NCBI GenBank assembly: GCA_015852425.1
Contig: JAAAIG010000015.1
Span: forward strand, 1 to 64,000
Length of the DNA: 64,000 nt
From: Gryganskiella cystojenkinii
Lineage: Eukaryota; Mortierellomycota; Mortierellomycetes; Mortierellales; Mortierellaceae
Direction: 5' to 3'
The notes beneath the pieces were generated by a model. That model was not told where the DNA came from. It did no database searches and saw only the letters and a program-made list of their open reading frames with translations. The position numbers and the translations under genes are program-made. Shown here piece after piece: positions 44,506-56,976 of the stretch; position 1 is the first letter of the stretch, and every line of letters begins with the position of its first letter.

Positions 44506-47500
44506 CTAGTCGTCTTCGAGCTCGTCCATTTCTTCGGAAGGCCCTCGTTCGAAATCCATGGCCTCTTGTTGGACTAGCTCTTGGTGAGCATTCTCTTGCG
44601 ACTCAATCTCGGTATCTGTGGGATCCTCTGCTTGAAGTTTGACTACCTGTTCAATCGAAGGAGACTCTTGGTGCTGTTCAGATTCGACGATCTCGCTCGG
44701 CTCGGTTTCGTCGATGCTGTTGCCCATTGCTATAGTAGGATCAACACCAACCTCAACTTTAGGTTTCAACATCAATCCAAAGTCCTCCGATCGGAAGGAG
44801 GCCTCTACAGTTGGAGGGATCAAGATCCTCCAACCGGCGGTCTCGACTCTTGTGAATGCAGAATAATCGATCCCCAATTCCTTTTGGTCCTCCAGCAAGA
44901 CATACGAGGACGCCTGGGCGACTTGAAGGGCCTCGATTGATGGTGAAGACGACGGTGATTCGGTAGAAGAACCAGTAGTGCGAGGGACTTGAAGGAACGA
45001 CGACGAAGATGACTTGTAATTGACACCAACGATCTGCAACCCCGCCTTAGCACCGGCAAACGGCGATTCTCCACTCGTGGGTGATCCTTGAGCGGCAGCT
45101 GCGGCAGCAGTCGCATTTGCAGCAGCAGCAATCACGGCCGCGGCAGCAGCTTGAGCAGCAACCACGGATGCAACGGCATTAGATGCATCTTTTGGCTCTA
45201 ATATTGAAGAAGATAGTGGAGCTTTGGCCTCTGTCGGCGATGACTCGTCCTCATCTTGACCGTTGCCGGAGAGGGAATCCGCACGCCTCTTCTTGCTGGA
45301 TCCGAAACTCATGCTATCCGGGGAAGTCGACCGGCGAGTCCCCACGATCGAAGACGAAGTCGCAGACCGTTTGAGGGCTTGCTGGTGTTGATGCTCCTGT
45401 TGCTTCATGTTTGGTTGCGACACCGTATGACGTAGCAATCTATGAATGGGGCGACTATCCTCCTGATGATCACGGTATGACTGCAAAGATCGTGGTTGAC
45501 TGATCTCGATCACGACCTTGGAACTTTTACTCAGTTGCATCGCGAACGCATCCTCGGTCTCGAGGTTACGTGTCGAAGAAAACATTGTCGAAGACGAAGG
45601 AGAAGTTGAAGTCGCGGAGGGGAAACATGTCAACTTGATCGTGTTTCTTGGCATGGCCGTATCCAAGTCCCGAGAACCTGAATACTGAAGACTCGACTTA
45701 TTGTGGTCATAGGGGCCAGGCCTTGAATATTCATGACGAGAATGACCTAGAGCGAGAATGAAAATGAGAAGAAAAAACATTCCAGCATAATTGAATTAGC
45801 ACGAAATATCAATGATTATCTTTGTCTTCCTAACGATTTTTTTTTTTTCGCTTACGACTATCAGCATCCATGTCTTGATCGGGGCCGTGGCTGTCGTCTC
45901 CATCTCGTCGAGGCAAATGGTAGTAGACCGACGATCGCTGATCCCGCAAAGTTTGGTATGCATGTCGAGACGTATCCCCGCTTCCGCCATGATGGACAGG
46001 CATTGAGTGCGAGAATCGCATAGGCTCTGATTTCAGATCTGACAAAGTCCCACCACTGGTTTGTGATTTGAATGTGGAAGAAGGCGGGTCGTGTATTTGA
46101 GGGGACGTATGGGTCGAATGCGAGGGGGTGTCGAGAGGGTGAGGTGGTGCTCGAGAGGAAGCGAGAGCAGAGTGCGGGATCAAAGGTGACCGCTCCTGCT
46201 GTTTTGTTCTGGGATACCGACCGCCGTTGTTAGAGTAAAGCGTGTTCGCGTTCAAACGCTCATACTTTTCACGATGTTGGTGGGTGTTGTAATCCTCGGC
46301 TTCGCTAGGTCGACGATCGTAATAGGATATGGATGTGCCCGATGAGGTCGGGTAAGGCGAAGGACGATGATGATGGCCACTGGGCTGAGGCTGGCTCATT
46401 CGGCGTTCGTTAAAATGCGAAGAAGAGTTTAGGTCATCGTAACGTCCGTGGGGCAGAGCTCGAAGTGTCGGGGTATTCGAAGGCTCTGAACCTCCGTGCA
46501 CCTGTCCCTGGTCACGTCCAGGTGAAGAGCGTGAGGACGAAGACAAGGCAGGGGACAATGGGCCACCGTCAATTTGATTCACAGGGAGATATCGGTTGCT
46601 GCTACCATGAGACTGCAGCGTGGCTGGATGAGAGAATCGGCGCTCTATCTCTGGTCTGGAGGACGAAGACGACAAAGAATGCGCAGAGCCTTGGTATTGG
46701 GTCGACTCGCGTCTCAGGATTTGTCGTTGGAGTTGTCGTTGTTGCTGTTGCTGTTGGCTCTGGTAGTGCTGGTTCTGAGCTGAATAACCGACGTGATGCT
46801 GTTGTTGCTCATGCTGCCGACGCTGTTGTCCAATATTCGGATGTGAGTGAGAATAGTGCAATTTTTGGGTCTGCTTCAAACCCACGGGACCGTTAGGATG
46901 ATAGTGTCGAGCATCGTCTCTGGCTTGAAAGGAATCGTGGCCCTGGATCGGATGAGAAGGTGGAGGCATCGCTGCGCCATCGTAATCCATTCCAGGGGAC
47001 TCGTCCGAGAGTCGACGATGCTGTGCAGAAGAGTTACGATGGTCTGCACTGATGTTCATCTCATCGTATCCATCATCCTGGTTAGAGTCATGAGCCTGCT
47101 CTTCTTTCAACTGACGCAGACTGCTGTTGGTATCGCTATTCTTGTTGGAAGTTCGACGCCCACCACCACCTTTCATGGTTGGAGGAGGTGCCATAGCAAG
47201 GACATTAGCTGAGGAAGGGCCATTAGAAGAAGAAGCCGAGGTGGATGTTTCTGCAGGGTCCGAAGGTCCATTGACTACACCGTAAATCATGTTGCGGATC
47301 TTGGACTCTGAATAAGATTTGTTACAGATAAGACTCATCGAAACTGGCGGTCGGCACTTGAATCGTAGGTTACCATCTAGAAGGCGAGCATCAGAGTACC
47401 AAGTTTATAGAGAAATGGTCGGTTATGATATTGACCAATCCCGCGATTAAGAGTTTCAGGTTGTTCCGTTTTTTTTACCTGACATGCCATCGCGTTGAAT

Positions 47501-48400
47501 GGTGTTGCGACAGAAGCACTTTGCGCATGGGATCAAGTTCCTGAACTGTTTGAACAACTTGATCGTTTCCTCTTGGAGTTCAGATCGTGGGAGCGTAGCG
47601 GTCGCAGTCCTTATGGAGGAACGTCGGGAAGAAGGCGCTGTCATTCCTCTAGCTGTACTAGGTGTCGATACCGTCGTGTCCGGAGTGAATGGGGTCGTGA
47701 TTGGTGTGATCGCTGTCATGGATGAAGCTGAGCGATCAGGAGTCGGTGGGTGAATCGTAACTACAGATGTATCGACATGTAGATGAGCAACTTTGTTCTC
47801 ATAGTGATGATGGTGAGTGTGGTTGTTGTTGTGAGCGAGGGGAGTACGAGGAGGTGCTGCTGGTGACGACAGTGGTGGTTGTTGTCGGCTATTTGCGGTG
47901 CTCTCCGTCGTGGGGATCTCTTGATATGGACACCCTTCCTGCTCGTCGTCGGCTTCGTTGTCGTCATCCTCTGCTGCAGATGGGGTGCTAGGATCGATAG
48001 CACTCTCTAGATCTATAATCAAATCCTCTTCTGCCATGGTGATATCGAGTGGATGGGGCGTACAGGAAGACGGCAAGGTATCACTCTCGGATGTCTGGTG
48101 AATAGGATCTAGGTGTTGCTGGGGTTGAAACGTGGAGACAGAAGAGGTGGCAAAGGTCGAAGAAGATGACGTAGTGTTTTCGATGACTGCAAGTGACGGT
48201 TGCTGTTCGACTTCATAGTCCATCTGACACTCATCGGTAGACTCGTCCTTGTAGAGAGCGTCGGCAACCATGGACATGGGCGCTACTATTGCCTTCTTCC
48301 CTACAGGTAGGCCGTTGTCAATGGTGGTGTTGTTGTTGTTGTTGTTGTTGTTATTGACAAACTGGTTGGACAATGAAGAATGGGACATTGCGGACAACAT
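44506..48400 (-). CDS. Probable zinc-ribbon nuclear regulator, 1,227 residues
   Basis: Three exons (48400-47479, 47376-45856, 45746-44506) close in phase. The only folded-looking segment straddles junction 1: Cys at 292, 295 and 297 (IPCAKCFC), then 315 (LRFKC) and 325 (SLICNKSY), followed by SESKIRNMIYGV. The spacing C-x2-C-x-C-x17-C-x9-C and the basic residues suggest a small zinc-binding, possibly DNA-binding, module. The rest is low complexity: poly-Asn near the start (GTT repeats at about 48317-48351), acidic EDDDNEADDE, Gln/His/Ser tracts, a basic SRKRKKKN lost or kept depending on splicing at 45856, a poly-Ala stretch and an acidic C-terminus. It is likely a transcription factor; family not recognised. 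Confidence 0.78.
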
Positions 48401-51400
48401 AAGAAATCTGTGACAAAAGAGGACGCGAAGTAGTCTGGGGGAAGAAAAGAAACGTTGTGTTACAATGGCTGCAGCGTGGTAGGTGGTAGGTGCTCCCTAT
48501 GTGTAGGAGAGACGAATAATCGATCGAAAGAGGGTCGAGAAGGATGGGACTTGATTAGACGGGTGCTTGGACTATGCTGCAAGATGTTGTTATGTTGTGT
48601 GCGAGGGGCTCGATGATCTCTTTTGTTAAAAAGAAGTAAATGTCGTCGATGAAGGAGAAATAGAGATGACAGAGGCGGAAAAGGGTCGAAAGGGAGAGAT
48701 TATAAAGGAAAGGGACCGAAAACTTGGCTGTTCGGTGGACAAAGAAAAAAAAAGATTGGCAGAGGAGAAGGGATGATGACCAATTGAGCCGTCAACAAAA
48801 AGGCAAAATGAGGTCTGTCAGACTGATATTAATGTAAGTGAGATGGCAATACACAGAAGGGAATAAGGGAAAAGAGGGGACCTAGTGAACAAACGGAACG
48901 ACGCAAAGGATCGAGAACCAGAAAACCACTGAGCGATCAGAGAAAAAAAGACAGGATGATGGGAGAGGGAGAGAGCGAGATGGGACCAAGGGGTAAGAGA
49001 ATCAAGCAGGCAACCAGCTCATTGTTTTTGCGAGTCTCCCTGGCAGAACAGAAAAAAAGCACCCTTGATGCTCATGGACAATGCTTATGCTTGCTTTGAT
49101 TTGTGGCCGTGCTCATGCTCAACTCTGTACATCGTTATGCATGGTATAGTATGGTGCCCAACAATAAAAAAAGGGGGGGAGAGGGAACCCAACTCTACAA
49201 TTTAAAGACGGGGTTTGGGTTTATATTGTTACACAACACACCCTCGATGATGTTGGCTGAAGGAAGGATGAAGCTCTCGAGAGCTTGTTCGCGAGCAAAA
49301 AGAACGCGGGCGAAAGCGAACAAAAAGGCACGGGTATTACAAAAAAGACAAGAAAAAACAATGGGAATCGTAGCTTTTTTTATGAGCCCGCTTTACCACT
49401 TGATGCGTTATTTTTTGCTCATACCCAAAAAAAGAAACCACCGACCATGACAAGAACGCGTCTTTTGCAACCATGGAAACATCCAAAGAACGGCAAAAAA
49501 AAAGGGCGCAGAAAAGAGCGGCAAGAGAACAAAAATTCTATTTTTATGAAAGAAAAAAGCACTGTATTGCTCTGCTTTTCGGAAAAGGGATACCAGATGA
49601 AGACGTTTCGGAAGCGCGAGGGTGAATAGGAAAGTAAAGGTCGACGTAGGCGACAAGTATCTCATGAGAACGCTCTGCACGAACTGCACCGAAGATTTTG
49701 AAAGGAGGGTGGGATTTCGAAAAAAGGTACACACATTTGTCCCAGTGTTGAGTTTGAGACTGACAAAGGAAAATAAGAGAAAAACAAATGTCAAAAACCA
49801 CGGATGCAAACGCGACGAGAAGGGGCGGCTTCTATTCAGAGGTGGCCCGTCAACCAGGAGGTCCCAATAAAAAAACAAAAAATGATCGAAGGAGGCAACC
49901 AGGAGAGAGGGGTATCCTCATCCATATTCGGCACGCCTTACTTCTGGTTTTTTGAACTGTAATGTTGAGGCTCTGGCAACACCTGTTCGCAATACCGACG
50001 ACCTCAAAGAATCCGTTGTGCACAATGATGACGATCCAATTTGAAGAACTCGCCTGTACAGGCAGAGGAAGGGGAATGAATAGGCTTAATGGTAAGGAGT
50101 CCTAGGTCTCAAAATGCCAGATGAGGCGTAAAATCGAAGCAGGTTTCCAGAGGAAACAAAAAAAATTGACGTTCGAACGTGTCGATTGCAGGATGGCCAG
50201 TGCCCAGACTCTCTCTCCCTCACTTTCCCAGGAACGCGCCAAGACCGTCAACTGGGTCAAACGATTTCGGGGAACACACGATAACACTCACTCTTCTCCT
50301 GTTCATCGGTGGTGGTTGATTCCCTTGTAGATCGCCATAACACCATAACACGTGTGTGGAGCATTACCTGAATGGCGTGAATATTGCTTCGAGGCAATAA
50401 TCTGGGTCACGGCGAGTGCTACGAAGGAAAAGAAGAAGAGGTGACTGATGCAAAACAAAAAAAAATGGAAGTGAATAGAACCAGTTGAGAGTTGTGTTAC
50501 TAAAAGAGAAAGAAGTGAAGAAATACGGAATTGAAAGATGAATCCAAATTAAAGATTGGAAGGAATTGATCATCAATGACGAGGGGTTCTTCTTCTCCAA
50601 CGAAAGCCTCCTGGGGAACACGATCTTGGAAAAAAGGAAGTTGCTTAGGCTTACTCCACCACACTTATCTCCTTGCACTTTTCATACGTCAAGTCTATAG
50701 AAGCGAAATCGCTTTAATCGATCCCTGTCCTCCTTCCCTCAATCCCCTCTCTGGAGGGGTCCGCGGCCTTCAAGCCGGGGAGGGGAAACGAGGCAGATTG
50801 GCTTACACACGTCTCTGTACGTTACGACCCTTTCCGCCTTTACTGACTTTACCAACAAGGTTAATGCGCTTGGTCGTCTTTGCCCTAGTTTTATGTTGGC
50901 TTGTTGTTAACCCCTTTGTTCAGTCATATGCATTTACCCAGGTTGCTGTGCATTGTAACACACTTTACAATCTACGAGCAGTTAATTAGTCCTGTGCAGG
51001 AGACGGGTTTTCGCATGGGTCGTGCGTTTTGCAACTCTTCCATCACCACCACCACCGCCCCCCCTAGAGCTCCCTCTTTTCCTCTCTTTGTCTCTGTGAG
51101 ATGTGAGATGTGGTGGCGCGACAGCCTTGCCTTTGAAAGCGCACAGGCCTTTGGATCCAACATCAGTTGGGATGGGATGGGATGTGGTCCCTTCGTTGTT
51201 TGACGTGGGGTTCTCATTTTTTTGTGCATGACCCCTCGATCCTGGTCTGATAGAGGGTCCTTTCTATCTCCTTTTGACAAAAGGACTGGTTCCCCTTCAA
51301 ACATTTTGCCTCCCTCCCTCATCGGCAGTTCCTTCTCAGTCAGTCCCCCCCCCTCCTTTTTTTTCTTCATCTCATTTGGCTTTTCCTCTTTTTTCATTTG

Positions 51401-51942
51401 AACGTCCAACATCAATTTTCATTGATGCGATCCACAACCGCCCCAATGGGGACGCCATAGAAAGGTCAAATCCCTAGAAAACACGACAACCCCAAACTGC
51501 CGAATCGCCTTTGTCTCCGTCTCCAGTCGACACCCCCTGAGTTCAACAGAGACAATCGGAGACGAGTGGTATGGACACAGCTGATTAAATGGATAGATGT
51601 AGCTGTGCATAATAGGGCTCTTTCCCAATCCCCTGTCTACGAAACCAGCTCCAAACGCGTCCGTCTCTGATTGGTATTAGCATAGCATGAGGGACCGCGC
51701 CACCAACCTCAAAAAATAAGCTCCGACAAACTGACTTTAAAAAACCGCCCAACTGTCCGTGTCATGGGACTTGACGAAGGACGTGGACAGAACAGCGCGT
51801 TCCCCAATAGAAAATTGCATTGCGTCGACATTTCGACATTTTCGTTCATTTCATTTTCCGTTCTCATCGCCATTTTCCCTTTTCTTTTCACTCTTTCCGC
51901 TGCACTTTATTCACCTCAAGAAAGAAAAAAACCCCCCAAGGA
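48401..51942. other. Long stretch without a supported gene
   Basis: The first 600 bases are purine-rich, that is, a pyrimidine-rich leader for the minus-strand zinc-ribbon gene. Further on the sequence is A-rich and G/A-rich with many short frames on both strands, none with recognisable content. A strong small hairpin, CCCCTCTCTGGAGGGG, lies at 50744-50759. I see no tRNA, repeat array or mobile element. Confidence 0.5.
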
Positions 51943-53204
51943 ATGACGGACCATACAAGCAAACCAACCCCTTATAGCCAGTTCTGTTTCTTCAAGAGCC
52001 TTTCGTTGTCCCTATACGAATATGACTGGTACAACTTTGTCGAGTCCTGGCAGGCCATGGTTGCCGTGAACGCGCCTATCCCCGAGTTTAGTTATAACTT
52101 GGTCCCGTTCTTTGGCAATGCTCGGAGACTCTTGCCAGTTTTTAACCGTTACATGGTAGTAGCCACACATGTAAGTTTAATGTCATCGAAGCACTTGCTT
52201 GCTGTTTGCTTTTTTTCTTGACCCCTATGTAACACGACTGATTCGTTTTTTTTAGGACCAAGACTTTTTAAACACCATGACAACGGTCGTCATGTCGACG
52301 CCTCTGCTGATTAAGGTGCAGGATATCCTCAGGTCACAACACCTGTTCTTGAATTACGTCCATGCCTTGAAACTCGACAATCAGTCCGCCTCACACACCG
52401 AGGTCATGCGATCTGTCCAAGAGTTTTTGAATCAGGTTCCTCCTGCAACCCGACTCCTGATCCAAAAGGCCTTTGCTGAAGCGGAAGCATCCGATTCCAT
52501 GGGTAAGGACCAAACCACAGTGTCCTATTGTTATCGCCGACCACTTTTTTTTATTATTGTTTAACTGATCCATGAACTTTTTTGTAATCAATGTAGGACT
52601 GTCAAGCACAACGCTGGAGACCGCCTTAGGATTATTGCAAGGAGACATCCAACTCTACATCGATTTCCTGACTACTCTGCAACTGAATCAGACTCGGAAC
52701 ATGGCCTGGAATATTGTCGTCTCCAAGATCAAGACGCTGGTCACGGCTCGGAAACCGTATTGCTGGAACGCGGTCGATGGCTTTCTGCAACAGCTGCATT
52801 GGGGGCATTTCCAACAACAATATCATTATTCAGGCGCGACCGCTGTTCTTGGATACGATAATGGGGGCGGGCATGATTATGCTTTGGGTCAGCAACAACA
52901 GCAGCAGCACTCTGGACACAATCAATATCACGACCAACAACAACAGCAACAGCGACAACAGCGGTCAGATCTTGCGGATGAAGAGGAAGATGAAGGGCTG
53001 GTGATTGAAAAGGTTGAGGGTATTGATTACCTGGTCGACGAGCTTGATGACTTGGAACTGGGAACTGGACCTACCGCCACTACAAACAGCAACAGCAGTA
53101 TTCCTTCAGCGCATCACTCAAAGCCGTCACTTGCAGAACAGACCCTTCAGAACTCGCCGTCGACTCTCAAGGTCGCCGACTTTTCAAAGATGTCCATATC
53201 TTAA
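51943..53204 (+). CDS. Hypothetical helical protein, 360 residues
   Basis: Three exons (51943-52170, 52256-52502, 52597-53204) join in phase. The first two and the start of the third form a helical domain: YEYDWYNFVESWQAMVAVN, YNLVPFFGNARRLLPVFNRY, PLLIKVQDILRSQHLFLNYV, LETALGLLQGDIQLYIDFL. From about residue 235 the sequence is poly-Gln/His, then acidic (DEEEDEGLVIEKVEG), then Ser/Thr-rich to the end. There is no signal peptide, membrane segment or catalytic motif. It ends 60 bp before the 3' end of the convergent SLX1 gene. I do not recognise the family. Confidence 0.75.
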
Positions 53205-53264
53205 TAAATTTTTTCGGTCTGTTCCTTCTGTTCTTCACAAAAAAGATCCGGAGGTTCTTTATTT

Positions 53265-54892
53265 TTAGTGTTTCGATTTCAAGGCCGCCTTTGATATTTG
53301 TTTGCAAGACTCGGTCTTTCGAGCAGCCATGGCCCGTATCATGGTCGCCCATGTGACTTCCTCTCGACACACTCGACAGGTTCCACTCGATGGTAACAGA
53401 GATAGAGATGTAATATTAGTCGTATCATCGTTGAATTCCTGGGCGACGACTCTTGCAGTTGCCGTCTTCTCCTGGGATATCAAAAACGTGGCCATGCATT
53501 CGAGATGGGCAATCATCGCGCAGTTCCTGGTATGACAGGTCAATAGATCGTGCTCTTCCTGGAAAACAATACGATAAAGCCGAGAACAAAAAAAAAAATA
53601 AGAAAAAGCCGAAAAAAAAAAAAAAAAAAAAAGAGAATGCAGTGTCAGTGAAATTTTCGTCCACCAGATAACTGAAGATTAAGTGTGTTGAATATAGCAC
53701 TTAACATTCTTCTGGCTTGGAGTTTTGCGCTTTTCTTACCTTGAAATCTATCGTCTCGAAACAGACCATACAACAGGATTCGATTTCCTTAAAGTGTTGA
53801 AACTTCTCCATTTCCGTTATCCCAAGTTGTTCTATGTTGGGGGTGGATAAGGTGGTATTTTTTTTTTTAAAAAAAAGGATGCGTGCGTCCTTCGATTATG
53901 ATCGGTGCGAACTCAAAACACACTTGCCATTACCATAACGAAATCCAGAAAAGTGAGTTGCCAAGTCATCCAATGGTCCATGGTTCATCTTAAGCGGTCG
54001 CGATATCCGACTGTTGCCATCATCCACTCCAGTTTCTGCCGGTTGATAAGTTCTTTCCAACTCCTTCCACGTATCGACAAGCGATGGATCGATGATATGC
54101 ACTGCCAGGGGCCATCGTTCCCAGCAGGGTCGTCGCATCATGGTGTAGACCGTGTCGAGCTTATCCTTTACAGTCGGTATTGACCTCTTGACGGCCTGTA
54201 GCGCCAATAGCGATGCCGAGCCTGAGACGTTTGGATTCACCACAGCAGGAGGTAGGGCAGCTCTGTTGAACTGACGAGATCGCTCCGGATGTTGCCATGC
54301 CCACTCGAACTGAAGCGCCGCCAACTTTGTCGGGAATCCATGTACCAGTAGCACCATTGCCCTATTGATTAAAGAGGACTCTTGTTGAGAAAAGTTATGC
54401 CACTCATAGATCCGTACTTGTAGTCGATTATTTTTAAACAAAAATGGCACCCTATGCGCTTGATGTTTGTAGATACCAGGGCCTCTTCTTGGAAGTCTTC
54501 TTGGCGCCGCCTTGCTTGAGATCACCGTTGTGCTGCCGGAGACGTTTCACCGGGTCTGGAGTACTACCAACATAGGCATGTGTCCTGTATCGCGGCACCG
54601 TCGAGGCCAACAGGTAACAACAGTAAAATGCGACGATTGGATCTCGATCGGCGGTCTGTGGTTGTAATTCTGGATGGAGAGCAGACTCTTCGGTCCCAGT
54701 TTCGTTTGGAATAGTATCCGCTGCCTTTGGTTTCGCTGTCATTTTTCTTCTTGGAACAGGCTTTGGTCGGGTTGCTGATGGCTTATCATTCCTGATACTG
54801 TGTTTGCCGGTGATGGTACTAAGGGGTTGCTCATCGTCCGAAGAATTGTCGAGAACAACGACAGAAATCCGTCTCTTCTTGGGTTGGAACAT
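53265..54892 (-). CDS. SLX1: Structure-specific endonuclease subunit SLX1
   Basis: Four exons (54892-54477, 54361-53928, 53831-53740, 53558-53265) close in phase to give 411 residues. The GIY-YIG nuclease domain starts with FYCCYLLAS (Tyr93), then HAYVGST (Tyr107), VKRLRQHNG (Arg117/Arg119) and [10 protein letters not shown] (Glu158), all catalytic positions kept. The C-terminal zinc finger is [10 protein letters not shown], then [20 protein letters not shown] and [15 protein letters not shown]1 is the catalytic subunit with SLX4, cutting Holliday junctions and flaps in the nucleus. An 85-residue N-terminal extension is unusual for the family; it begins with [14 protein letters not shown], which fits a SUMO-interacting motif. 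Intron 2 needs a GC donor (G|GCAAGT at 53928/53927) with acceptor CATAG. Confidence 0.93.
53612..53632. repeat. A21 homopolymer
   Basis: A run of 21 A (T on the coding strand) lies inside the last intron of SLX1 (53559-53739). Confidence 0.95.
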
Positions 54893-55410
54893 GCTCGTAT
54901 GCTTGTAGAATGCTATTTGCTAAGTGTGAACGTTACAAGCATATAAATATAAAAAAAAGGCTGATTTAGTCCTTGAATAGTTTGTGTAAGAGATTCTAAT
55001 TTGGTGGCGCCTTTGTCCACAAAGCCGTGTCGGTCGCTGCAACGGACAAGTGAATATTCGTGCACAATTAGATGCGTAGACCATGGCGTCTGAAAGCCAC
55101 GTGTATGAACGCAATACGTACCTGTTCTCGGTGGCCCCAATGGACGTGTTGGTAGTGGATGCATGCGGGTTTGGTGATACTGTAACACATTCGTAAAAGA
55201 AATGCAAAAAAGGGAGGAGGAGAGCACAGGCTCAGCGCAGCCCGTACGATTTTTGAATCTTCCTGCCCTGACCCTTTTTTAGACATTTGGCTTTGCCCAT
55301 TTCTTTCCTTCCGTCTCTTTTCTTTTCCCGCAAAACTCGCCCCTCGGAACCACAGGAAAACGCCTTTTCAACATCTCATCAACATCATCAACGACGCACT
55401 TCATCATCCC
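54893..55410. other. Divergent promoter region
   Basis: The stretch is shared by SLX1 (-) and UBC1 (+). It is C/T-rich before UBC1 from about 55299. Minus-strand frames at 54913-55227 are not convincing genes. Confidence 0.5.
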
Positions 55411-56976
55411 ATGGCTCAACGACTGCGACGGATCCAAAAAGTAAATCACTCTTTTACTGCTTTACAACATTGGATTCAATTGCAAGGACAACATACCGCA
55501 GTCAATTGACTGACCGAACTTTTTTTTTTTCTTCTATTCTCGCGTGGTCGGCATCTACTTGCAGGAAATCACAGACTGCCAGCGCGATAATGCCTCCATG
55601 ATTGAGCTAACACCTGTTGATGAAGGGAATATGAGTAAGCAAGAAAAGAAAAGAGAAGAAAAAGAGTACTCTGAGAGCAAAGGCATTTTTCACTAACAGC
55701 CTTCCTCACCCGTGTGACGCGTTTTTTTCTTTGGCAGTGCATTTGAAGGGTAAGAACAAAAGTCCGACACAGCGAGAGCCATGGATTCCAAGGAATGATT
55801 TGCCAGCAAATAGGAGTGTTTCCTGAGGAATGCTGTCATCTAACATCATCCTCTTATCACTATGTTAATTTAGGTCGCTTCCCTGGTAAGCCCAAGAGCA
55901 GCGACAAGCAGAGTTAAGCTTTCACCACCGTCCGACCAAAAAGCTGACTCTTTTTTTCGAATGTACCCTTGGAACACTGGATGTATAGGTCCACCCGACA
56001 CGCCGTACGAGGGAGGCATGTACCAAGTCGATATTCAACTCACCGACGGTAGGTGATTATTAGAATCACTATGAAGAACCTGGAACAAGGCAACATCTCA
56101 TAACGACCGCGTTTTCACTCATCATCATCATCAATTTTTTTTTTTTTTTTGTTCGTTTGTAGTCTATCCGTTTCAACCACCAAAGGTCAAGTTCGACACC
56201 AAGATTTACCATCCAAACATCAGTTCTCAGACTGTAAGTGAACGTCCCTGGTCGACAGCGCACTCAGTGCATCTATTTCAAACGGAAGCATTACACGGAC
56301 GAAAACATTCCTTCATTTGCTGAACAGTCTGTGATGTCTCTTGTGCTTTCTATTTGCTTCTTATATTATTTCTTTCTTTCTTTAGGGTGCTATCTGCCTG
56401 GATATTCTCAAACAGCACTGGTCTCCGGTCATGACCTTGTCATCGACCCTGCTCTCTGTTCAGTCTATGCTCTGTTCGCCTGAACCTTCGGATCCTCAGG
56501 TAACGAGATCTTTGCTAGCCCGCTCACATGATCCAGAGAAAGTGCTGTACCTAGGAACAAGGCCGGGCCTAATAATTGTTTAACGACGCTTTTCACTGTT
56601 ACATGGTTATTTATAGGATGCCCAAGTAGCCTCACAATACATGAACAACCATGCAGCGTTCGTAGAAACGGCACGATTCTGGACAGAATGTTACGCCAAA
56701 CCTAAGGACAGAGAATCAACAAAGCCTCAGCCAAAGGTTCAGACTAGCAACAACAATGGATATGCAGGCGTCAATGGACAAGAGGGTCATCTTTACCAAC
56801 ACCAACAACCCGCCCTAGTTGTTGAGCCTGTATTGACTGCGGAGGAGCAGATCAAGCGCTCAAAAGTACATGATCTGGTCGAGATGGGCTTCCCAGCCGA
56901 TCGAGCACGTACGTACTTGATCCGAGCCAATTGGAAACAAGATGTGGCCTTGGAAGAACTTTTGAACGATGGATAA
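55411..56976 (+). CDS. UBC1: Ubiquitin-conjugating enzyme E2 Ubc1 with UBA domain
   Basis: Eight exons (55411-55440, 55565-55634, 55738-55749, 55874-55885, 55989-56048, 56163-56233, 56386-56499, 56617-56976) close in phase to give 242 residues. The UBC fold runs 1-150 with [16 protein letters not shown] (36-51), [12 protein letters not shown], the HPN motif (78-80) and the catalytic Cys89 in [14 protein letters not shown], one position from yeast Ubc1 Cys88. A Gln/Asn linker leads to a C-terminal UBA domain (about 203-240) with [14 protein letters not shown]. This is the Ubc1/UBE2K class, which extends Lys48-linked chains for proteasomal degradation, for example with the anaphase-promoting complex in yeast. 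Exons 3 and 4 are each only 12 nt. Confidence 0.95.
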
